NCBI GenBank assembly: GCA_900551185.1
Contig: URVF01000038.1
Location: 1-10,590, forward strand
DNA: 10,590 bases
DNA from: an uncultured Collinsella sp.
GTDB taxonomy: Bacteria > Actinomycetota > Coriobacteriia > Coriobacteriales > Coriobacteriaceae
Reading direction: 5' to 3'
Under the pieces are notes generated by a model that was not told the DNA's origin, made no database searches, and saw only the letters and a program-made list of their open reading frames with translations. Below, in pieces: positions 1 to 6,499 of the stretch. The position numbers were made by a program, and so were the translations under genes. Within the stretch, counting starts at the first letter, position 1; each line of letters starts with the position of its first letter.

Positions 1-39
1 GCCTAGTCTCGTGGGCTCGGAGATGTGTATAAGAGACAG
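1..39 (+). other. Nextera (Tn5) sequencing adapter left on the contig end
   Basis: Positions 21-39 read AGATGTGTATAAGAGACAG, the 19-base Tn5 mosaic end. Positions 6-20 (GTCTCGTGGGCTCGG) are the read-2 part of the Nextera adapter. The first five bases, GCCTA, match from memory the end of the N706 index (CATGCCTA), but five bases are weak support. This is library-preparation sequence, not genome. It creates a false ATG at 25 whose first residues, MYKRQ, are an adapter-derived peptide, and on the other strand the tail LLYTSPSPRD. Genomic sequence begins at about 40. Confidence 0.97.
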
Positions 40-900
40 CTGGCGGGTGGCGCTGTTCCGGTCCCCGCGCTGAGCTTGAGCCATGCGAGCTTCTCCTTTG
101 GCGCGGGCGCGGCAAATGCCGTCAACGATGTGACCCTGGAGCTCCCGCTGGGCAAGACGCTTGGCATTATCGGCGGTACGGGTAGCGGCAAGTCCACGCT
201 CGTCTCGCTTATCCCGCGCCTGTACGATGCGAGCGCCGGCAGCGTGAGTGTGATGGGCGCCGACGTGCGCACCTGGCCGCTCGACCAGCTGCGCCGTGTG
301 GTCGCGACCGTTCCACAGCGTGCGTCGCTGGTGAGCGGCACCATCCGCAGCAACCTGACCTGGCGCGACGAGGCTGCGACCGACGAGGATCTCTGGGCGG
401 CGCTCGACATGGCGCAGGCGAGCGAGTTCGTGCGCAACAAGCCGCAGGGGCTCGATACCCCGGTCGAGGCGGGCGGTAAGAACTTCAGCGGTGGCCAACG
501 CCAGCGCCTGACCATCGCGCGCGCCCTGGTGGGCTCGCCTCAGATATTGATCATGGACGATTCTGCCTCGGCGCTCGACTTTAAGACCGACGCGGCGCTT
601 CGCCATGCCATCCGCGAGCGCAGTGTGCGCGGTGCCGCCGCGGGCGGGCTACCGCTCACGACCGTCATCGTGAGCCAACGTGTCTCGACCGTGCGCGACG
701 CCGATATGATCTGCGTACTTGACCACGGTTCGGTCGCGGGCCTGGGCGCGCACGATGAGCTCTACACGACCTGCCAGCTCTACCGCGAGATTTGCCAGTC
801 GCAGCTTCGCCGCGAGGAGCTCGAGGGTCAGCAGGGGAGCACGACGCCCGCATCCGCTCCGACCGCCCCCGCATCCGTCTGCGCAAAGGAGGGCTGCTAA
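40..900 (+). CDS. ABC exporter half-transporter, nucleotide-binding end only (5' partial; degenerate-site subunit)
   Basis: The gene runs in from the contig edge, so its start and its whole membrane domain (about 300 residues in this family) are missing; 286 residues remain. Counting the CTG at 40 as residue 1, Walker A is GGTGSGKS (45-52), the Q-loop Gln is 93, the signature is an intact FSGGQ (149-153) and Walker B is ILIMDD (169-174). The catalytic Glu after Walker B is Asp174, and the switch-loop His is Gln213 (VSQRVST). The same two substitutions occur in TM287, the degenerate half of a heterodimeric exporter. A short Ala/Pro/Thr-rich tail follows. The stop abuts the next gene's ATG, and AAAGGAGG at 885-892 serves that gene, so the two are translated together. 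Its role is inferred to be the partner of the next gene in an inner-membrane export pump; the substrate cannot be read from sequence. The apparent ATG at 25 is adapter and is not used. Confidence 0.93.
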   Translation: MAGGAVPVPALSLSHASFSFGAGAANAVNDVTLELPLGKTLGIIGGTGSGKSTLVSLIPRLYDASAGSVSVMGADVRTWPLDQLRRVVATVPQRASLVSGTIRSNLTWRDEAATDEDLWAALDMAQASEFVRNKPQGLDTPVEAGGKNFSGGQRQRLTIARALVGSPQILIMDDSASALDFKTDAALRHAIRERSVRGAAAGGLPLTTVIVSQRVSTVRDADMICVLDHGSVAGLGAHDELYTTCQLYREICQSQLRREELEGQQGSTTPASAPTAPASVCAKEGC

Positions 901-2760
901 ATGAATCCGTACACTTCCTCCGGTTCGGTCGCCACGATGACGGCCAACGTGTCCGGTAACGATAACCTCAACGACCTGGGCGACGGTCCGCGCCAGCCCG
1001 GCGATCCCGAGCGCTATCCCGTGGGTGCGGTGACCCGCCGCCTGCTGGGCTATGTTCGCCCGCATCGCATTTCGTTTGTAGCGTCGTTTGTGAGTGCCGC
1101 CGTCTCGGTGATCTTGCAACTCTATACGCCCATTCTCATCGGCGAGGGCATCGACCTTATCGTCGCCGCCGGGCAGGTGGACTTCGACGCGCTGCTGCCG
1201 CTTGTTACCAAACTCGCGCTCGTCGTGGTGGGGGCCGCGGCCTTCCAGTGGCTACAGGGCTATTGCGTTAACCGCCTGTCCTACGAAACGGTGCGCGACA
1301 TGCGCGTGGAGGCGAGCGATAAGCTCAGCCGTATGCCGCTCAGCTTTATCGACAGCCATGCCCACGGCGACCTTATGAGCCGCGTAGTCAACGACGTCGA
1401 TCAGGTGGGCGACGGTCTGCTGCAGGGCTTTACGCAGCTCTTCACCGGTGTTATCACCATCGTGGGCACGCTCGCGTTTATGCTCTCCATTAACCTGACC
1501 ATGACGCTCGTGGTGGTACTCGTCACGCCGCTTTCCATTTTTGCAGCTGGTGCTATTGCCAAGCTTTCCAACAAAAGCTTTACGGCACAGCAGCGTATTC
1601 AAGGGCAGCTCGGCGGTCATATCGAGGAGTACGTAGGCGAGCAAAAGCTTGTCGACGCCTTTGCCTATGGTCCCAACGCTCAGCAGCGCTTCGATGCCCT
1701 CAATGCCGAGCTCTACACCGCGGGCGAGCGCGCGCAGTTTATGGGTTCGCTTTCCAATCCCGGTACGCGCTTTATCAATAACATCATCTATGCCGTGGTC
1801 GCTGTGATCGGCTGCGTGGGCGTGATCACGGGCGTGCCCGCGGCGCTTACGGTGGGCGGCGTGCAGATCTTCCTGTCCTATGCCAACCAGTACACCAAGC
1901 CGTTCAACGAGGTCACCAACGTCATTACGCAGATCCAGACCGCGTACGCCTCGGCGCGCCGCATGTTTGCGCTGCTCGATGCGCGCGAGCAGGAGCCCGA
2001 CGCGTCGGACGCTGTAGAGCTTACCGCCCCGCAGGGTGAGGTGACTTTTGAACACGTGGACTTTAGCTACGTGCCCGACCGCAAACTGCTGCAGGATATC
2101 TGCATCGAGGCTAAGCCCGGCATGCGCTTTGCCCTGGTCGGCCCCACGGGCTGCGGCAAGACGACGCTCATCAACTTGCTGCTGCGGTTTTACGATATCG
2201 ATGCCGGACGCATCATGGTCGATGGCCGGTCTTCGCGTGACTACACGCGCGCAAGCCTGCGCCGTGCCTTTGGCATGGTGCTGCAGGACACTTGGCTGTT
2301 CGAGGGCACGGTGGCGGAAAACATCGCCTACGGCTGTCCTGACGCCACGCGCGAGCAGGTTATCGAAGCTGCCAAGCGCGCGCATGCGCACAAGTTTATC
2401 GTGCAGCTGCCAGGCGGCTACGATACGGTCATCGGCGAGGACGGCGGCACGTTTAGCCAGGGTCAAAAACAGCTGCTGTGCATCGCGCGCGTCATGCTTA
2501 CCGATCCGGCGATTCTGCTGCTGGACGAGGCAACGTCGAGCATCGATACGCGTACCGAGCTGCAGGTGCAGGCGGCATTCGACGAGCTCATGGCCGGTCG
2601 CACAAGCTTTGTCGTGGCGCACCGCCTGAGCACCATCCGCAACGCCGACTGCATTCTGGTGATGCGCGACGGCCAGATTATCGAGCGCGGCACGCACGAC
2701 GAGCTGCTGGCGGCAGACGGCTTCTATGCCGAGCTCTACCGCAGCCAGTTTGCCCAGTAG
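901..2760 (+). CDS. ABC exporter half-transporter, full length (TMD-NBD; TM288-like partner)
   Basis: A complete 619-residue half-transporter. Residues 1-40 are a polar Ser/Asn/Asp-rich N-terminus. A type IV (type I exporter) membrane domain spans about 45-350, with hydrophobic segments near 57-85, 99-120, 177-197, 199-221 and 293-325. The nucleotide-binding domain (about 378-619) has Walker A GPTGCGKT (414-421), Q-loop Gln462, Walker B ILLLDE with catalytic Glu543, and switch His574 (VVAHRLST). Its signature is FSQGQ (518-522) instead of LSGGQ, as in TM288. It therefore supplies the competent Walker motifs while the upstream protein supplies the intact signature, so the dimer would have one hydrolytic and one degenerate ATP site. 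The start is set by AAAGGAGG at 885-892, 8 bases before the ATG, which touches the stop of the upstream gene. Known relatives export drugs, lipids or peptides; no nearby gene indicates the cargo. Confidence 0.94.
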   Translation: MNPYTSSGSVATMTANVSGNDNLNDLGDGPRQPGDPERYPVGAVTRRLLGYVRPHRISFVASFVSAAVSVILQLYTPILIGEGIDLIVAAGQVDFDALLPLVTKLALVVVGAAAFQWLQGYCVNRLSYETVRDMRVEASDKLSRMPLSFIDSHAHGDLMSRVVNDVDQVGDGLLQGFTQLFTGVITIVGTLAFMLSINLTMTLVVVLVTPLSIFAAGAIAKLSNKSFTAQQRIQGQLGGHIEEYVGEQKLVDAFAYGPNAQQRFDALNAELYTAGERAQFMGSLSNPGTRFINNIIYAVVAVIGCVGVITGVPAALTVGGVQIFLSYANQYTKPFNEVTNVITQIQTAYASARRMFALLDAREQEPDASDAVELTAPQGEVTFEHVDFSYVPDRKLLQDICIEAKPGMRFALVGPTGCGKTTLINLLLRFYDIDAGRIMVDGRSSRDYTRASLRRAFGMVLQDTWLFEGTVAENIAYGCPDATREQVIEAAKRAHAHKFIVQLPGGYDTVIGEDGGTFSQGQKQLLCIARVMLTDPAILLLDEATSSIDTRTELQVQAAFDELMAGRTSFVVAHRLSTIRNADCILVMRDGQIIERGTHDELLAADGFYAELYRSQFAQ

Positions 2761-2776
2761 GGGCTACCGATTAGCG

Positions 2777-2809
2777 GCAGATGGTTTACATCTGCGTTGT
2801 TAGTACTAA
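2777..2809. promoter_or_regulatory. Two inverted repeats after the ABC pair (possible operator or weak terminator)
   Basis: GCAGATG (2777-2783), loop GTTTA, CATCTGC (2789-2795) forms a perfect 7-bp stem starting 16 bases past the ABC stop. A separate perfect 10-base palindrome, TTAGTACTAA, lies at 2800-2809. The stem is followed by GTTGTTAGT rather than a clean U-run, so it would be a poor intrinsic terminator. The loop includes part of TTTACA (2785-2790), a possible -35 element for the flavodoxin gene, which makes an operator an equal reading. The repeats are certain; their function is inferred. Confidence 0.45.
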
Positions 2810-2825
2810 GATATTCATCTAATAA
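2785..2825 (+). promoter_or_regulatory. Possible sigma-A promoter for the flavodoxin gene
   Basis: This is the AT-rich part of the 111-base gap. Candidates are TTTACA (2785-2790), 16 bases, TAAGAT (2807-2812), and TTGTTA (2797-2802), 15 bases, TCTAAT (2818-2823, five of six -10 consensus bases). Neither pair is ideal. A third small inverted repeat, CTAAT (2819-2823) with ATTAG (2831-2835), overlaps the second candidate. A change from ABC export to a redox protein makes an independent promoter reasonable. Confidence 0.35.
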
Positions 2826-2871
2826 ATTGCATTAGTGGCTTTAGTTTTGGGGGAAACGAGGCAACGTGACT

Positions 2872-3423
2872 ATGACGTGCTCTCTGGTGGTTAACAGCAA
2901 GAGCGGTAATACCAGGATGGTTTCGGGCGCGATCAAGCGCGCTCTGCAGGCTGCGGGCGTTGAGTTTGTCCATGCCGCGGCGTTGAGCGACGATGCGGAT
3001 GCAGATCAGGTTGCGCTCGAGGCGCAGGGCGCCTGCGCGGCCGACACAGTGCTCGTCGGTTTTTGGTGCGACAAGGGCGCGTGCACGCCTTCGGTCGCGG
3101 CGTTGCTCTCCGCCTTGCACGGCAAGCGCGTCTTTCTGTTTGGCACCTGCGGTTTTGGGGCCGACCAGAGCTATTATCAGCAGATTATCGATCGTGTGAC
3201 CTCCAATTTGGCTGAGGATGCCGAGCTTGCGGGTTGGGCGATGTGCCAGGGCAAGATGGGCCCCGCGGTCAAGCAGCGCTACGAGGCCATGCTCGAGCAA
3301 GATCCCGACAATGTCCGCTTTAAGATGCTGCTCGATAACTGGGTCGCCGCAAAGGATCACCCCACCAAGGAAGATCTGGACAACATGGCTGCAGCCGCCA
3401 AAAAGGCCGTGCTGGGGGAGTAG
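2872..3423 (+). CDS. Flavodoxin-like protein, resembling BilS-type flavodoxins
   Basis: A 183-residue protein from the ATG at 2872. A GTG two codons earlier (2866) is also possible: GAGG at 2858-2861 lies 10 bases before the ATG but only 4 before the GTG. It opens with a hydrophobic strand and then SKSGNTR (residues 9-15 from the ATG), the FMN-phosphate loop of flavodoxins. Further landmarks are VGFWCDKG near 62-69, LFGTCGFG near 89-96, a CQGKM segment near 125-129 and a helical Ala/Lys-rich C-terminus. This pattern recalls the Flavodoxin_3 (PF12641) group, which includes BilS, the flavodoxin encoded beside the bilirubin reductase BilR in gut bacteria; that resemblance is from memory. No bilR-like gene is in the window, so a BilR partner is not shown. 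It is probably a cytosolic electron carrier or an FMN-dependent accessory. It has no signal peptide or membrane segment and stands alone between two gene blocks. Confidence 0.82.
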   Translation: MTCSLVVNSKSGNTRMVSGAIKRALQAAGVEFVHAAALSDDADADQVALEAQGACAADTVLVGFWCDKGACTPSVAALLSALHGKRVFLFGTCGFGADQSYYQQIIDRVTSNLAEDAELAGWAMCQGKMGPAVKQRYEAMLEQDPDNVRFKMLLDNWVAAKDHPTKEDLDNMAAAAKKAVLGE

Positions 3424-3520
3424 CTCCCATCGCTGACGGCGGTCGGTCCATCTTTCTAAATGAAACGTCCTCCCGGGCGTCGGGGCACGAAGTTCCCTGC
3501 TCTACAGTCCTGCGCAAGAC
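3424..3520. other. Intergenic stretch between flavodoxin gene and terminator; no gene recognised
   Basis: These 97 bases hold no credible reading frame. They include the GC-rich run CCTCCCGGGCGTCGGGGCAC near 3469-3488 and a near-palindrome, GTCCTGCGCAAGAC (3507-3520, one mismatched pair), immediately before the terminator hairpin. It may simply be the 3' untranslated region of the flavodoxin mRNA. I do not recognise a known structured RNA. Confidence 0.4.
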
Positions 3521-3546
3521 GAAGGCCACATTAAGTGGCCTTCTTT
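3521..3546 (+). terminator. Intrinsic terminator between convergent genes
   Basis: GAAGGCCAC (3521-3529), loop ATTAA, GTGGCCTTC (3535-3543) is a perfect 9-bp stem followed by TTT, with TTCTTT counting the stem end. It lies 97 bases past the flavodoxin stop and 66 bases past the end of the opposing tsa operon. The U-run is better on the + strand; on the - strand the hairpin is followed only by GTCTTG, so it may act weakly both ways. Confidence 0.75.
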
Positions 3547-3609
3547 GCGTGCGGAACTCGCGATAAACCTTATATCCGGCCCCTCCGTCCGGGGACCGCG
3601 CCGTACCAG

Positions 3610-5994
3610 CTACAGCGTCATGTTCGGGTCGGCGTCGACGTCGAACGGCGAGATTTCACCTCGGTCGAATTTACGGCGAGCGACCTCCGCGATCATGGCG
3701 GCGTTATCGGTACAGGCAGACAAGGGCGGCACCGTTACGCGAATCCCCTGACGTCCAAGCTTCTTGATCATCATCTCGCGCAGATGCGGGTTGGCCGAGA
3801 CGCCGCCGCCGATGCAGTATTCCTTACATCCGGTAGCGTGCAATGCGTTTTTGGCCTTCTTGTACTGCACGTCAAAGACAGCTGCCTCAAACGAAGCTGC
3901 CAGATCGGGCAGGTGAATCGTGCGCCCGGCCTTGGTCTCCTGCTCGATGTAGAGCGTCACGGCCGTTTTAAGACCCGAAAGCGAGAAACGATAGTCTCCC
4001 CTGCTGTTAAGCGCACGGGGGAAATCGATCGCGCGGGGATTGCCCGTCTCGGCCAGCTTGGAAATGATGGGGCCACCGGGATAGCCCAGGCCCAACGCCT
4101 TGGCCACCTTGTCGAAGGCCTCGCCCACGGCGTCGTCGAGCGTCTCACCGAGCACCTCGTAGTCGCCCCATGCCTTTACGTGCACGAGCATGGTGTGCCC
4201 GCCCGAGACAAGCGTAAAGATAAACGGAGGCTTGAGGTCGGGCTGCGCCAGCAAGTTGGCAAACAGGTGCCCCTCCAGATGGTTGACGCATACGAGCGGC
4301 TTACCGGCAGCGTAGGCAAAGCCTTTGGCAAAGGCAACGCCCACCACGAGGGCGCCCACCAGGCCCGGACCCTGTGTCACGCCCACGGCGGCAAGCTCGC
4401 TGGGGGCAATGGCTCCACCCTCAAGACCAAGCGATGCTGCGGCATCCTCGAGCGCCGCATCCACGACACTCACAATCACCTCAACGTGTTTGCGCGAGGC
4501 GATCTCGGGCACCACGCCGCCAAAGCGGGCATGAAAATCAATCTGTGTCGACACCTGGTTGGCCAGCATATTGCCATCCGCATCGATAATCGCCACGGCC
4601 GTCTCGTCGCAGGAACTCTCGATAGCGAGCACTAGGCGGCGGCGCTCAATTTCGGCACGCTCCCCCTCGGAGCGCCCAGGCGCAGGCAGCGGCCATACGC
4701 GCTGCTCTGCCGCCGTCGGCTCGGGCGAAGCATTGTCGACCGGAAGCACCAGGGGCAGCGGCGCCGTCATGACGATGGCATCCTTGCCGACACCGTAGTA
4801 GCCGCGGCGACGGCCAGCCTCGGTAAAGCCCAGAGCGTTATAAAGCGCGATCGCCCCCTCGTTACCGTCCTCGACCTCGAGCGAAGCCGTGGTGCAGCCG
4901 AGCATCTGGGCATCATAGCTCACGTGCGACAGCAGCTTGCGGGCAATGCCCTCGCGGCGATGTGCCGGGTCGACGGCGACATCCAGAATCTGCACATCAC
5001 CGTCCACGACCATACCGCCGGCAAGGCCCAGCAGCTTGCCGTCGTCGTGTGCCACCCACCAACTACGCGGCGCAGCAACGTCCTCGCCCAGTTCGGACAG
5101 GAACATGCCCGGCGTCCACGCCTCGTGTCCGACACCTTCAAAGCAGGCAGCCTCCAGCGCGCTCGTGCCCTCGGCATCCACCGCGCCCATGGGACGGAAC
5201 TGCAGATGACGACCGGCGAGCTCATCGGCAACACCCGTAATTTCGCTCTGCGCACTCTCGGCAAGACCAAGACGCTTGCGCTCGTTTTCCTCGGCATCCG
5301 AAAGGCGCGTGTAAATCGGCAAGACGCGGGCCGGATCGCCGTCACCCGCAGCGTGCGCGAGCAGCAAGCCCTCGCCCGAAGGCCACCACAGGTCGCGCTC
5401 CACGCAGCGGGCGGTCTCGTCCTCACCCAGCAGCCTGCCATAGCGCACGAGACCGTCACCGGTCAGCTGAACCTGGTCCCAGTCCGCTGCTTGGCGCCAC
5501 TCATCGAGCGCCACGGCGGCCTTGACCACGTGTTCGCGCTCAAATTGACGCTCGGGACCCTCATCAACCAGCATATACAGCGCCGGATATACCTCACCGC
5601 GCATAGCATCGGCCAAGATACCAAGCTTGCCGCGCACGCCAGCCTTCCACGCCGTCCAAGCGCAAGCGTCGAGCGTCGACACGCCCAGCAGCGGAACATT
5701 GGCACCACGCGCGAGGCCCTTGGCAGTGGAGATGCCGATGCGCACACCCGTAAAGGACCCCGGGCCGCGGCCGACCACATAGCAACCAACATCGCTGCGA
5801 TCCAGACCGGCTTGAGCCAGCACGCCATCAACGGTATTCACGAGCTCAACGTTGGCGTGACGGCGACACATGTGGTCGCCACTCACGAGCTTCGTCTCGC
5901 CCGTCTGCCCATCAATCCAGCTTGCCGCGCAGGCAAGCATGTCGGTCGAAGTATCGAGCGCCACCACCAGCGCGTTGTCGTTATGCAAGCTCAT
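3610..5994 (-). CDS. tsaB-rimI-tsaD: TsaB-RimI-TsaD fusion: tRNA t6A37 synthesis plus ribosomal-protein N-acetyltransferase
   Basis: One 794-residue frame joins three proteins usually encoded separately. Residues 5-235 are TsaB (ALDTSTD at 12-18; GRGPGSFTGVRIG at 75-87), the partner that forms a dimer with TsaD. Residues 265-410 are a RimI-type GNAT acetyltransferase with the acetyl-CoA loop RREGIA (346-351) and LEVEDGNEGAIALYNALGF (372-390). Residues 454-794 are TsaD, with the start motif ESSCDET (459-465), metal ligands His572 and His576 in NHLEGH, and Asp763 in CTDN. TsaD transfers threonylcarbamoyl from TC-AMP to A37 of ANN-decoding tRNAs; RimI acetylates protein N-termini, classically S18. 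The linkers are charged (about 232-262) and Pro/Glu-rich (about 411-453). All TsaD key residues are present, so each domain looks functional. The ATG at 5994 is preferred over an upstream TTG at 6012 because AAGG lies 9 bases before it; it overlaps tsaE by 14 bases, implying coupled translation. Confidence 0.95.
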   Translation of the reverse strand: MSLHNDNALVVALDTSTDMLACAASWIDGQTGETKLVSGDHMCRRHANVELVNTVDGVLAQAGLDRSDVGCYVVGRGPGSFTGVRIGISTAKGLARGANVPLLGVSTLDACAWTAWKAGVRGKLGILADAMRGEVYPALYMLVDEGPERQFEREHVVKAAVALDEWRQAADWDQVQLTGDGLVRYGRLLGEDETARCVERDLWWPSGEGLLLAHAAGDGDPARVLPIYTRLSDAEENERKRLGLAESAQSEITGVADELAGRHLQFRPMGAVDAEGTSALEAACFEGVGHEAWTPGMFLSELGEDVAAPRSWWVAHDDGKLLGLAGGMVVDGDVQILDVAVDPAHRREGIARKLLSHVSYDAQMLGCTTASLEVEDGNEGAIALYNALGFTEAGRRRGYYGVGKDAIVMTAPLPLVLPVDNASPEPTAAEQRVWPLPAPGRSEGERAEIERRRLVLAIESSCDETAVAIIDADGNMLANQVSTQIDFHARFGGVVPEIASRKHVEVIVSVVDAALEDAAASLGLEGGAIAPSELAAVGVTQGPGLVGALVVGVAFAKGFAYAAGKPLVCVNHLEGHLFANLLAQPDLKPPFIFTLVSGGHTMLVHVKAWGDYEVLGETLDDAVGEAFDKVAKALGLGYPGGPIISKLAETGNPRAIDFPRALNSRGDYRFSLSGLKTAVTLYIEQETKAGRTIHLPDLAASFEAAVFDVQYKKAKNALHATGCKEYCIGGGVSANPHLREMMIKKLGRQGIRVTVPPLSACTDNAAMIAEVARRKFDRGEISPFDVDADPNMTL

Positions 5995-6487
5995 CTTGTA
6001 CAGCCTTATCAATCAAATGGGAAAGCTCCATTGCGCGGTCACCGTGCGCCTCGAGCGTTATCGTTCGCACATCACTGTCGCCCTCATCACGCTTGAGCGT
6101 CACCGAAAGATACTCATCCGTCAGCTCGTCTTGGAATTGTTCGCCCCATTCCAGCAGGCAAGCACCCTCATAGCCCAGCACATCGAAAATGCCCGTATCC
6201 TCGAGCTCGTAGGCATGCTCCAGGCGGTATAGATCAAAGTGAAACAGCGGAATACGGCCTTGATCGTGAACGGCCATGAGCGCAAACGTAGGGCTCGTAA
6301 CCATATGCCCATCGCCCAGCCCGCGCGAGACGCCCTTGGTAAAGTGAGTTTTGCCCACCCCCAGGCCACCGGTCAGGATGAGCACATCGCCGTCCTCAAG
6401 GCACGGTGCAATTAACTCGCCAAAGTACTCCGTATCGGCAGCGCAAGTCGTTTTGTAAGTACCTACCCCCAGGCGCTCCAGGGACAT
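5981..6487 (-). CDS. tsaE: TsaE, ATPase of the t6A tRNA-modification complex
   Basis: A 168-residue P-loop protein, near the usual 150-170. Walker A is GGLGVGKT (40-47), followed by the SPTF switch (65-68), HFDLYR with Asp85 (83-88), the ELEDTG segment (94-99) and EW at 113-114, all typical of TsaE. It binds the TsaB-TsaD dimer and hydrolyses ATP to reset the complex after each t6A37 transfer in the cytosol. The start is well set: AAGGAG lies 5 bases before the ATG, within the 12-base gap after the UDG gene. Its 3' end overlaps the fused tsaB-rimI-tsaD gene, so ATPase and partner are made together. TsaC, which makes the TC-AMP donor, is not in the window. Confidence 0.95.
   Translation of the reverse strand: MSLERLGVGTYKTTCAADTEYFGELIAPCLEDGDVLILTGGLGVGKTHFTKGVSRGLGDGHMVTSPTFALMAVHDQGRIPLFHFDLYRLEHAYELEDTGIFDVLGYEGACLLEWGEQFQDELTDEYLSVTLKRDEGDSDVRTITLEAHGDRAMELSHLIDKAVQDELA
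6004..6007 (-). promoter_or_regulatory. Ribosome-binding site deciding the tsaB-rimI-tsaD start
   Basis: AAGG on the - strand, inside the last codons of tsaE, lies 9 bases before the ATG at 5994. The alternative TTG at 6012 lies upstream of this site and could not use it. The ATG therefore gives the better start, in an overlap of 14 bases. Confidence 0.6.
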
Positions 6488-6499
6488 ATATGCTCCTTA

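Noticed and set aside
25..39. ATG at 25 as start of the first ABC gene
   Set aside because: It lies inside the Nextera mosaic end; the first five codons are adapter sequence.
3..515. Reverse-strand open frame of 170 residues ending in LLYTSPSPRD
   Set aside because: It is the shadow of the ABC gene and its end is read from the adapter; the composition is Ser/Arg/Pro-rich with no domain.
1252..2697. Long reverse-strand open frame (481 residues) opposite the second ABC gene
   Set aside because: The + strand frame encodes a complete ABC exporter with all motifs; the antisense frame is a high-GC codon-bias shadow without recognisable motifs or a promoter.
3535..4635. Plus-strand open frame of 366 residues opposite TsaD
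   Set aside because: It mirrors the conserved TsaD coding sequence; its His/Arg/Gly-rich composition and lack of any domain mark it as antisense noise.
5994..6012. TTG at 6012 as start of the TsaB-RimI-TsaD gene
   Set aside because: It lies upstream of the AAGG site and is a rarer start codon; the ATG at 5994 is better placed and gives the normal TsaB N-terminus.
4924..6096. Plus-strand open frame of 390 residues opposite TsaB and RimI
   Set aside because: Same reason: it is antisense to well-supported domains, with no ribosome-binding site or family motif.
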